Part shown: piece by piece, positions 9,950-20,540 of the stretch
Layout of the letters: each line of letters begins with the position of its first letter
Position numbering within the stretch: the first letter of the stretch is position 1
NCBI GenBank assembly: GCA_002803225.1
Contig: NXFV01001550.1
Coordinates: forward strand, 1 to 50,007
Reading direction: 5' to 3'
Source: Gamarada debralockiae
Taxonomy: Eukaryota; Ascomycota; Leotiomycetes; Helotiales; Hyphodiscaceae
Length of the DNA stretch: 50,007 bases
The notes under the pieces: model-generated
What the model was told of the DNA's origin: nothing
The model's input: the letters and a program-made list of their open reading frames with translations, nothing else
The model's database searches: none
Program-made: the position numbers and the translations under genes

Positions 9950-10855
9950 TTCGATCCGTCTGTGTCCGTGTTTGTTGGGCTTCACGAAGCGACTGGTGGA
10001 AATTCATAAACTTTGGATACGAGGGTTTTCCTCTAGTTCCGCAACAATCATTCTATCGTTCAAATTTAGTCCTTCGCTATTGATTAATCTCACCATGTGA
10101 TTGAGAAGTTGAACACTAGATTGCAATACTTCGAAGGCGAGCGGTCCTTTCAACTGGCATAAAAAGGGTGATCAAAAAGCTCGTGGCCTGCATTGACGTC
10201 TTTCGATCACGTTGGAAGAAGCAATGCACAGGAGCCGGACTTGATGCACGTTGTAATTGTTTACTTTTATTCTACACTTCACCTTCGAAGAGCCATATTC
10301 TCAAAACCATTTCAATTTCTCTCAAGTCGTAGCGAGGATCGCTTAAGAATGGTTTAGAGGGGGAGCTTCTCTCTCGGCTTTGGGTTTCTGGCAACACGAC
10401 AACAACATCAAGATTTACTTCAACAGAACTTCAACTTCGACTTTCCCGGGGATCTTCTCGAAAAGAAACACCTTGCGCTCTTGCATGACTAGGCCTTCTC
10501 GAAGCTCCTCTTTGACTTTTGACAAGGCACCATCTTGTCCAAGAGTCGTCTGCATCACCAGACATTCACTCTTCGATAGATCGGCAACCATCAACCTCCG
10601 AATTTGCTTTTACCACACTTTACCAACTACCCAAGTTACTATTACGTCCAATTCCGAAGACTTTGATCTCTTTCGCCTTCCTCCTGTCGTCCCAATCTCC
10701 CCGATCTATCAAGAGTCTCAACCAGAGTCAGTGCTGAGGAATTCCGACTTCTTCAATCACCTCTGACAAGATCGAAAATTTCATAGATCGTCAACCTTCA
10801 GCTGTCTAAAACCACATAACTAACATTGCAATGTGATAGATCGAACACCGCTAAG
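9950..10855. other. Spacer and probable 5' leader of the second 2EXR gene
   Basis: Contains a 128-codon plus-strand ORF (10380-10766) rich in Ser/Thr/Phe with no recognisable domain; it may simply be a leader or promoter region. Nothing else supported. Confidence 0.35.
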
Positions 10856-11780
10856 ATGCTGCTTACGAAACATACCCGCGCCCGACGCTCTACCAAAGCC
10901 AAGCCAAAGCGAAAGCAAGCTATCGTCCCACTCGAAGAATTCCATCTCTTCCCCAAGCTTCCCCCTGAAGTCCGAGACATGATATGGAGGGGGAGCATCC
11001 TACCTCAGGTCGTCCCTATCAAAAACGCCAGTTACGAGATCCGAGAAGAAAGACACCGGACCAGCGAGACCTATTATCTAACTATTGTCAAAGCTGAAGC
11101 CAAAGGTACCACTCCAGCGATCCTCCTCGTCAACCAGGAGTCCCGTGCCATTGGATTAAAAGCATGGAGCTTGGAGTTCGAACCGCAATTGGGTCACTCT
11201 GTTTACTTCAACTGGGAGCGAGACACCTTGTTCATGGAGAATTTCGATGCTATGGTGGCATTTTATGGAGGGCCATGGACTCGCTACGCTAGCTTCGGTA
11301 ATGACATGACCAATATTGAGAAGCACCTTCGGCACTTGGTCATTGGCGAGGAGATCCCACAAGAGTCTGTTCCTAAGAAGATCATCAGCCGGCTTTACAA
11401 CCTTGAGGATTTGGCCTTGCCCAAACCACCTGGACGAGGATTTGCAGGCGACAAGGCAATGGCGTGGTTGACGGACAATATCCACGACTGGATGGGTGAA
11501 AAGCAAGAGTTGTATAGCGAGCAGGAGGGAATTTATAAGGATTGGATGTTGCCCGAGATCGAGTTCATGTCGCAGGCGCAGCTCAAGGGTTTTGAGGAAA
11601 AGGTGAGTCATCAATATTTTACCTAGATACAGCGAATTTAGCTAACACTTTGGATAGGTCAAGAAGGAGTTTCAGAAGCCTGGATCCAAAAAGCTTTCAG
11701 AAAACAAAGACGAAGAGGGTAAAGAGAGTGCTTTACCGCTTCGGCGCTATGAGGCGCCCACTCGGGGTAATTCCTCGTAA
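10856..11780 (+). CDS. 2EXR-domain hypothetical protein
   Basis: Exon 1 is 10856-11602; a 55-nt intron (GTGAGT...CTAACA...GATAG) is followed by exon 2 from 11658 to a TAA at 11778-11780, giving 289 aa. The basic N-terminus (RARRSTKAKPKRK) precedes FHLFPKLPPEVRDMIW, the 2EXR signature of a large, mostly uncharacterised fungal family. PAILLVNQESRAIGL, later in the domain, is the typical second block. The C-terminal part is charged. The 3' end is uncertain. The stop TAA overlaps a perfect GTAAGT donor, and the same frame beyond the stop stays open to 11867 with coding-like charged sequence (YADKEAEQHKRMEKTAELW). The real end may therefore be spliced, or the TAA may be a C-to-T change of CAA. It neighbours a frameshifted relative. 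Confidence 0.8.
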
Positions 11781-12957
11781 GTCCATTCCATTTCAATTCG
11801 GAGGTACGCTGACAAGGAGGCTGAACAGCACAAGAGGATGGAGAAGACTGCAGAGCTATGGCTATAGCAGTCTCAGCTGGCCTGTTCGGTACATCACCCT
11901 TTAGCGTCTGTCCGGTGATTCTCCACCATGATATGTTGAAAGGGGCGATTCGGAAGGGATACTTTGATTTTATCTGTCTCTTTCACCTTCGTTCCATTTA
12001 ATGTTCCTCTTTCCTTATGGACGATATGTTCACAGTCCTTGACTTTGAGCTAAGATCGATGGGAAAGGAGATGAGCGGGATCATTCACAAAAGGCACTTG
12101 ATTTTATGGCTGTTCATTCCCATTTTCGTTTCGTATCCTGTTGCTTATTAAGGAAGGTTTGTTAATAGTCCTTGAATTTGAGCTCCGATATGAGAAAGGG
12201 AATGGGCTGCGATTGTTACTGCAGAATGGCTGCAAGGTGTACGATAGCGATGCGAAATAAATTGAACTCCACTCATAGAAAGGCATCGTCGGCGTATGCT
12301 GGCCAATCATCCACCCCGTCCGCCAAAGTCAACCAGTGATTTGAGAATGCTGTCTGGCTCGTACATATCTTAGAATCTGCCTCCAGCTGTCTAGCCTTCC
12401 AAAAATTCCCGACTTTCAGATTCGATCTTTCAAACCCAGCTGCAAAAACCAAATCCAAAAACACAAGGCGTCCAATCTCATTCCCTACGAAGTCGAAGAA
12501 GCCCCCTCTCCCACCCTATCTCCTACCTCCGACGACATGACAGCAAACATCAACATAAACCTCAAACAAGCCTTAACCGAGTTTACGCGCATCCTGACAT
12601 TCAAGTACCTAAACGGTAAAAAGTTGAAAACCGAGAAACTGGGGCCACAAAACACGGAAGCGAGTACGTATACCCTGTACTAGGGCGATGGAAAGATTCG
12701 AAACAAGGTCGTTGCTGAGAGAGGAGTCTTTATTGCACGGTTATCTGGTGCAATTTCCGGAGGGTTTGACTGTGGAGCGGAGGAGGGGGTTGAGGGAGGT
12801 TTTTGGATGGTAGATTTTATGGATTTGTTTCGTAAATGGTTATGAAATGTTATTGTACGGAAGGAAACGGAAAGGGGTTGAAAAGAGAAATGAAAGAAAT
12901 GAAATCCCGGTGTCCAATTTTGAAACTCCAACGCTCTCGACCCTTGACGTTTGATGC
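11781..12957. other. Spacer with a diverged duplication and a coding-like fragment
   Basis: Segments near 12032-12082 and 12163-12213 are diverged direct copies (AGTCCTTGA-TTTGAGCT--GAT), 131 bp apart. A coding-like plus-strand fragment (12450-12683) is listed separately. The right end should hold the 3' UTR of the FAS1 gene. Confidence 0.4.
12450..12683 (+). other. Possible fragment of an unknown gene
   Basis: One plus-strand frame is open and protein-like: SNLIPYEVEEAPSPTLSPTS followed by a 48-codon ATG frame from 12538 to the stop at 12681-12683. No start upstream keeps the frame and no partner exons are evident. It could be a pseudogene fragment or an exon of an unrecognised gene. Confidence 0.2.
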
Positions 12958-14263
12958 CTACAAAGCGGCCAACACGGCCATTCCGAACAACGCCGCTGCA
13001 ACACCCATTGCATCGCCATCGACAACCTTTCCTGCTCCAGCTGTCTTCGTGCTAGCACTTGGTGCGGTGGTAGAAGGCACAATGCCGCTGGTGAAAGGAA
13101 CGGTAGATACTTCTGCCGCACCTGCGAAAGCGACTGCCTGAGCTGTGGCCGTTGGGATAGGCGTTGCTGTGCTGTTCGAGGGGTTGAGGACACTATGATC
13201 AATTAGCCATCGAGTCGCCAACAGGAGCTTCTTCAAGAGAACACATACTTATCCACCACATGCATAACACCATTAGCCACAATAATATCCGTAATAATAA
13301 CTTGCGCGGAGTTGACGAAAACTTTTCCATCTGCAACCTCAACCATAACGCTTCCTCCCTGTAGGGTAGGGAAACTCTCGTTTGCAAGACCAGTGGTGAG
13401 GAGGCTGGAGTATCCGACCGTGCCGTTGATGACGTGGTATTCGAGAATACCAGCAAGTTGTTTGGTGGTCAAGCTGCCAGTTGCGGAGCCGATGGCTTGG
13501 AAGGCGGCGTTGGAGGGTGCAAAGATGGTTACGTCTTTGAGGCCGTCGACTGCGGAAATCAAGCTGGTTTGGGTGAGGGCGCCGGCGAGAGCGGTGAGGT
13601 TGCTGTCAATTGCGCTGAAGGAGGGCACAAGGGGGACGGTCATGACTGAGTCGATTATGTGCATTACTCCTCCTTCGAACATGATGTCCTGTATTAAACG
13701 ATCCCTATCAGCAAACGAATCTCATGTCTTCCTAGATAAGGGTCAACTTACAGCCGTAACAACAGTAGCCTTCTCCTTCAACCCCGAAAACAACTCTACA
13801 CTCTTCCCATTCAACACACCATCCACAACCTGACCCCCCGTAACATTTGTCATTGTCGAATTCGTCAACAGCGTAGGAATGAACTGATTCGTAGCCGTAA
13901 AATTGGACGCCGGGAACGTGCCGCTCAAGACATGGTATTCTAGTATACCTGCCACCGTGGCGGAGTTCATTGCGGCGGCTTTTCCGGCATCGGTGCTGAG
14001 GAGTTTGTTGAAGGCGGCGTTATTGGGTGCCAGGACTGTGATGCCTGTTGCGGTTGCGAGAGTTTGGAGGAGTGCGGGTTGGGAGGCGAGGAGACCTTAG
14101 GCTTGTTAGAAGCTGGGGAGAGATGTTGGATGGGAGAAGGAGGGGAAGTACCGTTGAGTGTGCTGAGGGTTTCATTTTGGGAGGCGAGAGCTTGGGAGAG
14201 GGTCATTGTTTCCGCGGAGGTGAGGGTGGCTAGGGCCACTGGGAGAAGGGATTTGAAAAGCAT
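12958..14263 (-). CDS. Secreted GPI-anchored protein with two fasciclin (FAS1) domains
   Basis: Four exons (14152-14263, 13752-14095, 13249-13688, 12958-13192; introns 56, 63 and 56 nt) give 376 aa. Residues 1-17 form a signal peptide (MLFKSLLPVALATLTSA). The first FAS1 domain (about 20-165) carries TVLAPNNAAF and GILEYHVLSG. The second (about 168-300) carries TIFAPSNAAF and GILEYHVING, and ends in GVMHVVD. A Ser/Thr/Pro-rich linker follows, and the C-terminus ends in a hydrophobic stretch (AMGVAAALFGMAVLAAL), as expected for GPI attachment. FAS1 proteins mediate adhesion at the cell surface; fungal members are wall- or membrane-anchored. All junctions are in frame and the length is typical. 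Several N-x-S/T sequons suggest glycosylation. Confidence 0.93.
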
Positions 14264-15128
14264 CTTGCCAGAAGAATGAGAAAATTATTTGAAAACTTTA
14301 GAAATAAGAGAAAGCAACACTTGAACAAGAACACCTGGTTGACGAGAAAAGCATGGAAGGCAAGGAGGATATAAGAGAGTGGTTCATGCCTGGGCCAACG
14401 CAAGTTCACAGCGCGGAGCTCAAGATCCGACTTGGATGTACGGTAAGAAGATCATTCCGAGACTCAGCATAGACCTTCGAGATTCGCATCAAGGATAAAG
14501 TAGCGAGAAAAGCTTGTCTTTAAGTCTATCTTGTGGCTCAAGAAGTTTCGAAACGGTTTGCCGAGACTGGGAAAACTTGAAACACCACTCTAATTGGCCG
14601 CCTGGACCGTCAGTGCGAGTTGAGACAGTACGGAAACAGTTGAAGAGATTCTCGACTAGAGCGAGCGTAGAAAGTTGTTCTCAGAATGCTCGGATCGGAT
14701 GTTGATGGGAGTGGCAGAACTTACCGGTGTTTGTACGAGATGTGTCAATTCGCCAAGTTCTCACTTTCCTGAACCTGGTTTGAGACAACCGTAGAATTTC
14801 ATTCCATTCGTGCTGCCCCATCCATCTCCAACACGCTTAACTATATACAATTTCGCACACGCCGGTACCACGCTGGTACAATACTGGTCATAACATACAT
14901 ACATTAACTAGCCGCTGAAGCCGTCTCAGGAAAGCTATGCTAGAAAAGAAAGGGGATATCACAGTTTCGTAAGCATGCATCGCTAAGCCAAATTCGTTGC
15001 GCAATAGCCTGGGCAGGATGACTGTTTGAACAAATGGAGGACAGGAATCGGAGGTGATCTGTACAAGTCGTGTAGGGTCGTGATCATTGCTTACAAGAGG
15101 AAATTCGAGGCCGTTGGCGGTAGAGCGC
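14264..15128. other. FAS1 promoter and 3' flank of the RabGAP gene
   Basis: About 860 bp between the FAS1 start and the RabGAP stop, both minus strand. No ORF with recognisable content; the apparent extension of the RabGAP frame to 14888 is intronic read-through plus 3' UTR. Confidence 0.5.
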
Positions 15129-18082
15129 TTAATCGAGAGCTTTGCGGAGATCGTTCCATTTCTGCCGAAGGGTCTGGTGCTGTGCAGTTTCCTGTTATAG
15201 ATTGTTAGCACAGTGCCCCATAATGGTCGAAAGAAGAAATCGTGACATACCTCAGCGTACTTCATCTTGGTCTCCACGAGTTCCTTCTCCATTTCGCTCA
15301 TATCCTCCTCCAATCTCGAATTATCCTCATGAACTTCCTGGTTTCGCTTCATCAATCTGTCCATCTCGCTCTTAAGCCTCTCTTCAACTTCTTCAGGCTG
15401 CTTCTCCACCACCAGCCTCAATTCCCTAACCTGTCCCTTTAAAGATTCATTTTCATCCTTCAACTCCTCGTTCTCGACCTTTGTCCGCACGAGCTCTGTT
15501 GCCAAAGCAGCATGTTCAGTGTCGTGTTCTTGTACTCGTTCCTCCAAACGGCGAACCTTCTGCATAAGTGAGTGGTTTGTGGATTTCAAAGACTCAAGCT
15601 CGGCCTCGCGTTCCTTTTCGAGCTTGGTCTTCTCTTCCCATTCAAGTGCGTAGGTCTTGAGGATTTCAGGTGTTATCTTCACCGCGCACGCATCCTGAAT
15701 GAGTTGATCTGCACGATAGACCTCTTTGTCAATGCTTGCGCCTGAGCTGCCGAAAAATCCAGACTCGAGAATTGATCCTGCGGAGGGTGCCTGATCAATA
15801 TAGACGTCGAAAAGACGATCCTTAAGGAAGGTAGTTAGAGCGACCATATCGTTCATGCCGAGTAGAGTCGCAGTATTCTTCTGCATCAGAACAATGCCAA
15901 ATTTAAGAATGGCCTCCAAACCTTCACTGAGAATGAGATCGTAAATGCGGAGAACGAGTTGGAGAGGGAAGCGGTATGCAAAAAGGGTGAGGAACCATTG
16001 TGTGGCGTAGAGATGAGGCGTGACTTGACGGCGGTGGAGATGGCAGTAGAGAGCAGGCTCGAAATCTTCCAGTAGTCGTTCGAATTGGTATAAGTGCATG
16101 TGAAGGCCTGGCATGTCGTGGATAAAGAGGGCCCGTAAGTGATACTGGTTCATGAGTCGTACGAGTAAACAGAAAGCTTCTTCTTCAGGCATCTGTTTTT
16201 GTTAGAGGCGAACTGAAGTTTGGGAGAGATGACTTACGTTGAATAAGAGAGGCATTGCAAGGAAATTCATGCCTTGAGCATATCCAACACCTTCATCAAA
16301 GAGCGCATATGCTTTACACACTCCGAAAAGTCCCTCCTGAAGTCCAGCACTAGCAGCAAATTTCGAATAACTTGTTCGGGCCCCGAGATCCCGCTTGATA
16401 GCCTTTTCTAGCTTTTGCAAGGAAGCCGCATCCTCCTTGGCCTTCTTCTTCTTTTCAGCAATGGAAGCCGCCTGTGCCTTTGCCACAGCCTCTGGGTCTC
16501 TTTCCTTCGGAGGGGAAGGCGATCTCATCCCGTTGGTTACTGTTGTGGCTGGTGCAGAGTGATCCGAATGAACTGAAGATGCTGATGACACCACCTCGTC
16601 TCTTTCCTTTACAGAACCATTACTTTGGGAGATGCTCGGTGAAGCACTCGATCCGCTCATCCTGTCTTTGTCCTTATCGGTTCCTCGTGCGACGAGATCT
16701 CTGTAAACGCTCTCCAGCTCTTCGTTCTTACTTTGGGCTAGGACTTGCCACACAACTCCTCGGATCGCATTGGGAATACCGGTTGCTATCGCCCTGTTCA
16801 ACTCCTCCGGACTTGTTCTCGCAACGGCAGCTGGACCTTCGTAGACAACGGATTGCCAAAGATCCCAGTCGACAGGCGTACTCGGATCATTCATCGTAGA
16901 AGGGCCGGCAGAGACTCCAGAAGCCGTACCCGGAGCTAATGATGTATGGACGTTGGAAAGATTCGGGCTTGTAGGCATTGGCGAAGATGGCGAATGGGTA
17001 GAAAGGGAGATATCCTTCTCGTCATTGACACTTGTAGGACTTGCAAGACCGAGTCCCAGACTTGCACTCCGTCCTATGAGCCCTGCGAGTGCACTTCCTC
17101 CCTTATCATCGTCACCCAACGAAGTTATACCAGCCTCTTCTCGCATCCGGAGGAGCTTGAACCGGTCCCTCAAACTATTCCTTACAGGTTTCTTGTTTCC
17201 ACTACCTCCATCAGACTCATGTCCCTCTTCTAACTTGCTTAGCATCATTTCTGGGTTGCTGCCAACAGTTACAATCGAGGATGCGGTATTTCTCCGTTCA
17301 GGAGAGATGGGAGGAGGAGATGTGACGGATTCCTTTGGTGCAGAGGTATTTCGGGAGAGCCAAGAGAAGGGACTGGTTAATTTTCGCGATGGTGGAGGAG
17401 CTGGAGCTGGGAGATTTGATGTTACAGGGACATGCGGAGGAGCAGCCCATGGTACAGATGGTAGAACTCCTGAAAGCCCCTGCAGTGATGGCTTGGCAGT
17501 TTTTGGGGGTAGAGCTGGTTTGGAATCTTGTGCTAGATTCTGTTAGCTACTTCGAAATGTGATAGATATGGAAAAACCTGCCTGTTGATGTGCTAGGTTT
17601 CACTGCGTTCCCATCCCCCTCGAGACTGACATTGTCGAGAGATGTGGTAGAAAGACGATGCGAGGTGAGGAGGGGAGATTTCGGCTGCGTCGAATCATGC
17701 TCATTATGTGCCGCATGGCCATTCGTCTCTGTATGAGGCACAGCAGGAACTGGTGGGTGATCAGATGCCTGTGGACTACTCTTCGTTGAGGAGGATCGTC
17801 GTTTTGTCAAAGATCTTGTTCTCTCAATAGTAACATTCTGCGCCGTTTCGATCGCTGCAGTGTCATTCGCATCTTCGAATGTGTCCTACCGTCAGAAGTA
17901 CCGTTAGCCAAATCCTTGCTTGTACTCAAATGCATCTCGAGGAGTCGTGTGACCCATCTATAGGACAGTTTGGAGGTTGGATTGCAGCCTACATTTTCGC
18001 GATCTGAGATATCGGCATTGGAATCTGCTCTCCCCCTCGCAGACTCGGAGTTTGCCGTATCTTGATGCTCGTGATCAGGCAT
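15129..18082 (-). CDS. TBC-domain Rab GTPase-activating protein (Gyp5-like)
   Basis: Five exons, all phase 0: 17993-18082, 17604-17885, 16238-17539, 15251-16192, 15129-15191; total 892 aa. The first ~370 residues are Ser/Pro-rich and disordered. The TBC domain follows (about 375-700) with GIPNAIRGVVWQVL, the arginine-finger region IKRDLGART and the glutamine finger GYAQGMNFL, both needed to speed GTP hydrolysis. A long Glu/Lys-rich coiled coil (about 750-870) closes the protein, as in Gyp5 and related exocytic/Golgi GAPs. The exon 2/3 junction is the weak point. Only donor GTGAAA (17603) with acceptor AACAG (17540) keeps frame; a nearby donor GTTTTT would not. The exon 1 donor (17992) is also a choice among alternatives. 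It is transcribed head-to-head with TOM1, 2.46 kb away. Confidence 0.88.
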
Positions 18083-20540
18083 TGTGTTCAGTGGCTCAGG
18101 ATTGTCGTTGCGATGGGCGTTGAAGAGTTGGTCAGGAGTTGGCCATCAAGAAGATGCGGGTGCCCGCTTTGCAGTCAGACAAAGCCGATGCTTGTAAGCA
18201 TATGTTATAATTGAGGCAGTGGGAGTTCAATTGTATGAGTATGGGTGCGATTCGATGGTGGTGATTGAGTTGGGTGATTGTGATTGTCTGAAGAATTTCA
18301 GGGCAGATATTCTCGATCTTGCTTAACTTCCTTGAGTGAACGCGTCGCTAAAGGCCAGGGTCGCTTGGTTTCGATGGAGTAAGTAACCCACTTTTATCGA
18401 GATTTGTTTATTTGTTGTTGTTTGTGAAAAGAAATGAAGTTCATAGAGTTTTTGAGAAGTTTTCAAGAATTCGGGGTCAGACAGAAAGACAGATGGTCAT
18501 ATTCTCGTATTATAGTATTTTTACCAGCTTCCTATCATACCCCTGTTCACTGATCACTCACGTTCTATTCCAGACAGCAATCAGGGGCTTCTCAGCCTTC
18601 AAACTGCGCCACTGCCAACCATTTTTCGATTGCTCAACCAATAGGAATGTCGACTTGCCCTCGAAGCATCTGAAACAAGCATCTTGAAAGTAGGGGATCT
18701 GACCAACGCCTTGAATCTGGGGCAGAGCAAGAACAATTTTTCTTCGTCCAGAACTCAACATACATAAAGGCCAGGATATCCTTTGTCTGAATTCGGATGG
18801 TTGTCATTTGAAGAAGGAGGGTCCCGTAGGATAAGATCCTGCTTGGCAGTTGTCTTTGAAATAAGTTATGTGGGGGTGTGAATCTGTGATTCTTTCGAAG
18901 TCTCTGGTTCCATCAAGCAACAGAACATGGATCAATGCAACGACAGTTAAATCACTCTTTGGTGTAGGTCCGAATCCAATCATGATAATCTATTTCTATC
19001 TCTATTTAAATTCTACGAAAGGCAGGGTAAGAGCTTTCCTTCGTTCGAGTGTCGGATCACGTGACAAGACCGCACATGAAAATGCGTTGTCTCTCCGGAT
19101 TTGTGGACGCTGACGCTGGTTGAAGAATCAATTTGTTACATTGCCCATTTTCGGTGCTGAATATCAGGCCTCAAGCAACCGACTTGGCCTGAAGGAGTTC
19201 GCGATGAAAAGATATTCGAGTAGTCACGGTAAAGCTTCCCCACCCAGCGCTTACAACACCGGAAAGGACTTGAATATCCAAAGTAATCTTCGAATCTGAA
19301 ATATTGCTTCCATTTATGACATTGTTGAAACCGAATTCCATATTCATAGTTAGATCTGTTCGATGTTCAAAGGAGTAGAGTCTTGAAAAGTGATCACGCG
19401 ACAAGGCATCTTGGGAGGACAGAGCTTCCGGCGCCAGGGAAGACATGAACTGCAATCTGATCAAGAATAAACTCACCTAGATGCCGGGACCCAGAGATAC
19501 CTCAAAGTATTCACGTTGTTATGATTTCTGAAAAGTTCATGATATGCATAGATAGATTGTTCGAAAGCTCGACCTCCGTCTTCAACCAAAGAAAGCGGCT
19601 CATGGGAACACCAGCTTTTCCGCGGATCATCAAGAAGTGTGGAATAGCTATACTTAAGGTATGTCCTGACCGTCCAGGTATTAATGGGAGTGGGCTTCAA
19701 CATCCGAGACAGTTGAAAGCTGCCTTCCTCACGAGACTTGGAGCTTGGAAGTTGCCATCAAGTCTGCCTACAGTAGAAGGAAGACCGAGTAATAAGCAGC
19801 ATAAAGGACAGGAACGTGTTGCTTTGAACCTTCGCAGATTCTGGAATCCAATATCGATGAGAACCCATTCATCTAGCCATCAACGTGATTACTGCATGAC
19901 AAGTGAATGTGATACTGCTGAACGTTGATCTGCAGAAAAGGTGACAAGGACGTCATTTTTAGCGAGCCCGCTGTTCCTAGCTTGCCGCGTGAATCTTTCC
20001 ATCGAAAGCTCCCCAAGAACCTTCAGACTCTCATCGAATTTTCCCCCCCACCACGAATTTTCTACAACCTTACAACCTCACGAGATACCCATATTTTGAT
20101 GACTGGCACGGTCTACCAGCTACATCAACCAAATTTAATCGATTCGAGCCGATCAACAAGAACGCCTGCACCGTTCTTTCGACACGCTCTTTTCGACACA
20201 AGACGATTTCCATCACCATCACCTTCCCTGCCCAACCAAAAGCCACCGGGGTTTACACTTCTTGACTCTCCTTCATACAACTTGTGCTAAAAATTCATCT
20301 GCGAGCAACCAACTGTTCGCCTTCCGCAAAGAAGAAGTTGTTGATCCCACGCGGCTGTCTTCAGTGGTATCTGCAAGTACCGAACAAACGACGATCAACA
20401 TCTACATCATCTTCTGGGGCTGTCCCATCGTGGACGCTCCTTACTTGACCTGACAAGCTGTCGCCAGCTAGCATCGATACGGAGGCAGGGGAGGGGGTTG
20501 AAACCCATTCTTCAGCGGTTCTGCCGCGCCCGCCATCAAC
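18083..20540. other. Divergent spacer between RabGAP and TOM1
   Basis: About 2.5 kb with both promoters. Minus-strand ORFs at 19171-19476 and 19473-19703 are partly protein-like but are separated by a stop inside an apparent 27-nt GT...AG gap, too short for a real intron, and match nothing I know. A CACGTG lies near 19059. ORFs at 19925-20453 (plus) are most likely 5' leader of TOM1. Confidence 0.4.

Noticed and set aside
10380..10766. 128-codon plus-strand ORF
   Set aside because: No recognisable content and next to a gene start; treated as leader/promoter.
13312..13833. 173-codon plus-strand ORF
   Set aside because: Antisense to the FAS1 gene, an open-frame artefact of biased codon use.
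19171..19703. Minus-strand gene of two joined ORFs
   Set aside because: The joining GT...AG gap is only 27 nt, other joins break frame, and neither part shows a known motif.
19925..20453. Plus-strand ORFs before TOM1
   Set aside because: Ser/Pro-rich, non-domain sequence directly upstream of the start codon; most likely 5' leader.
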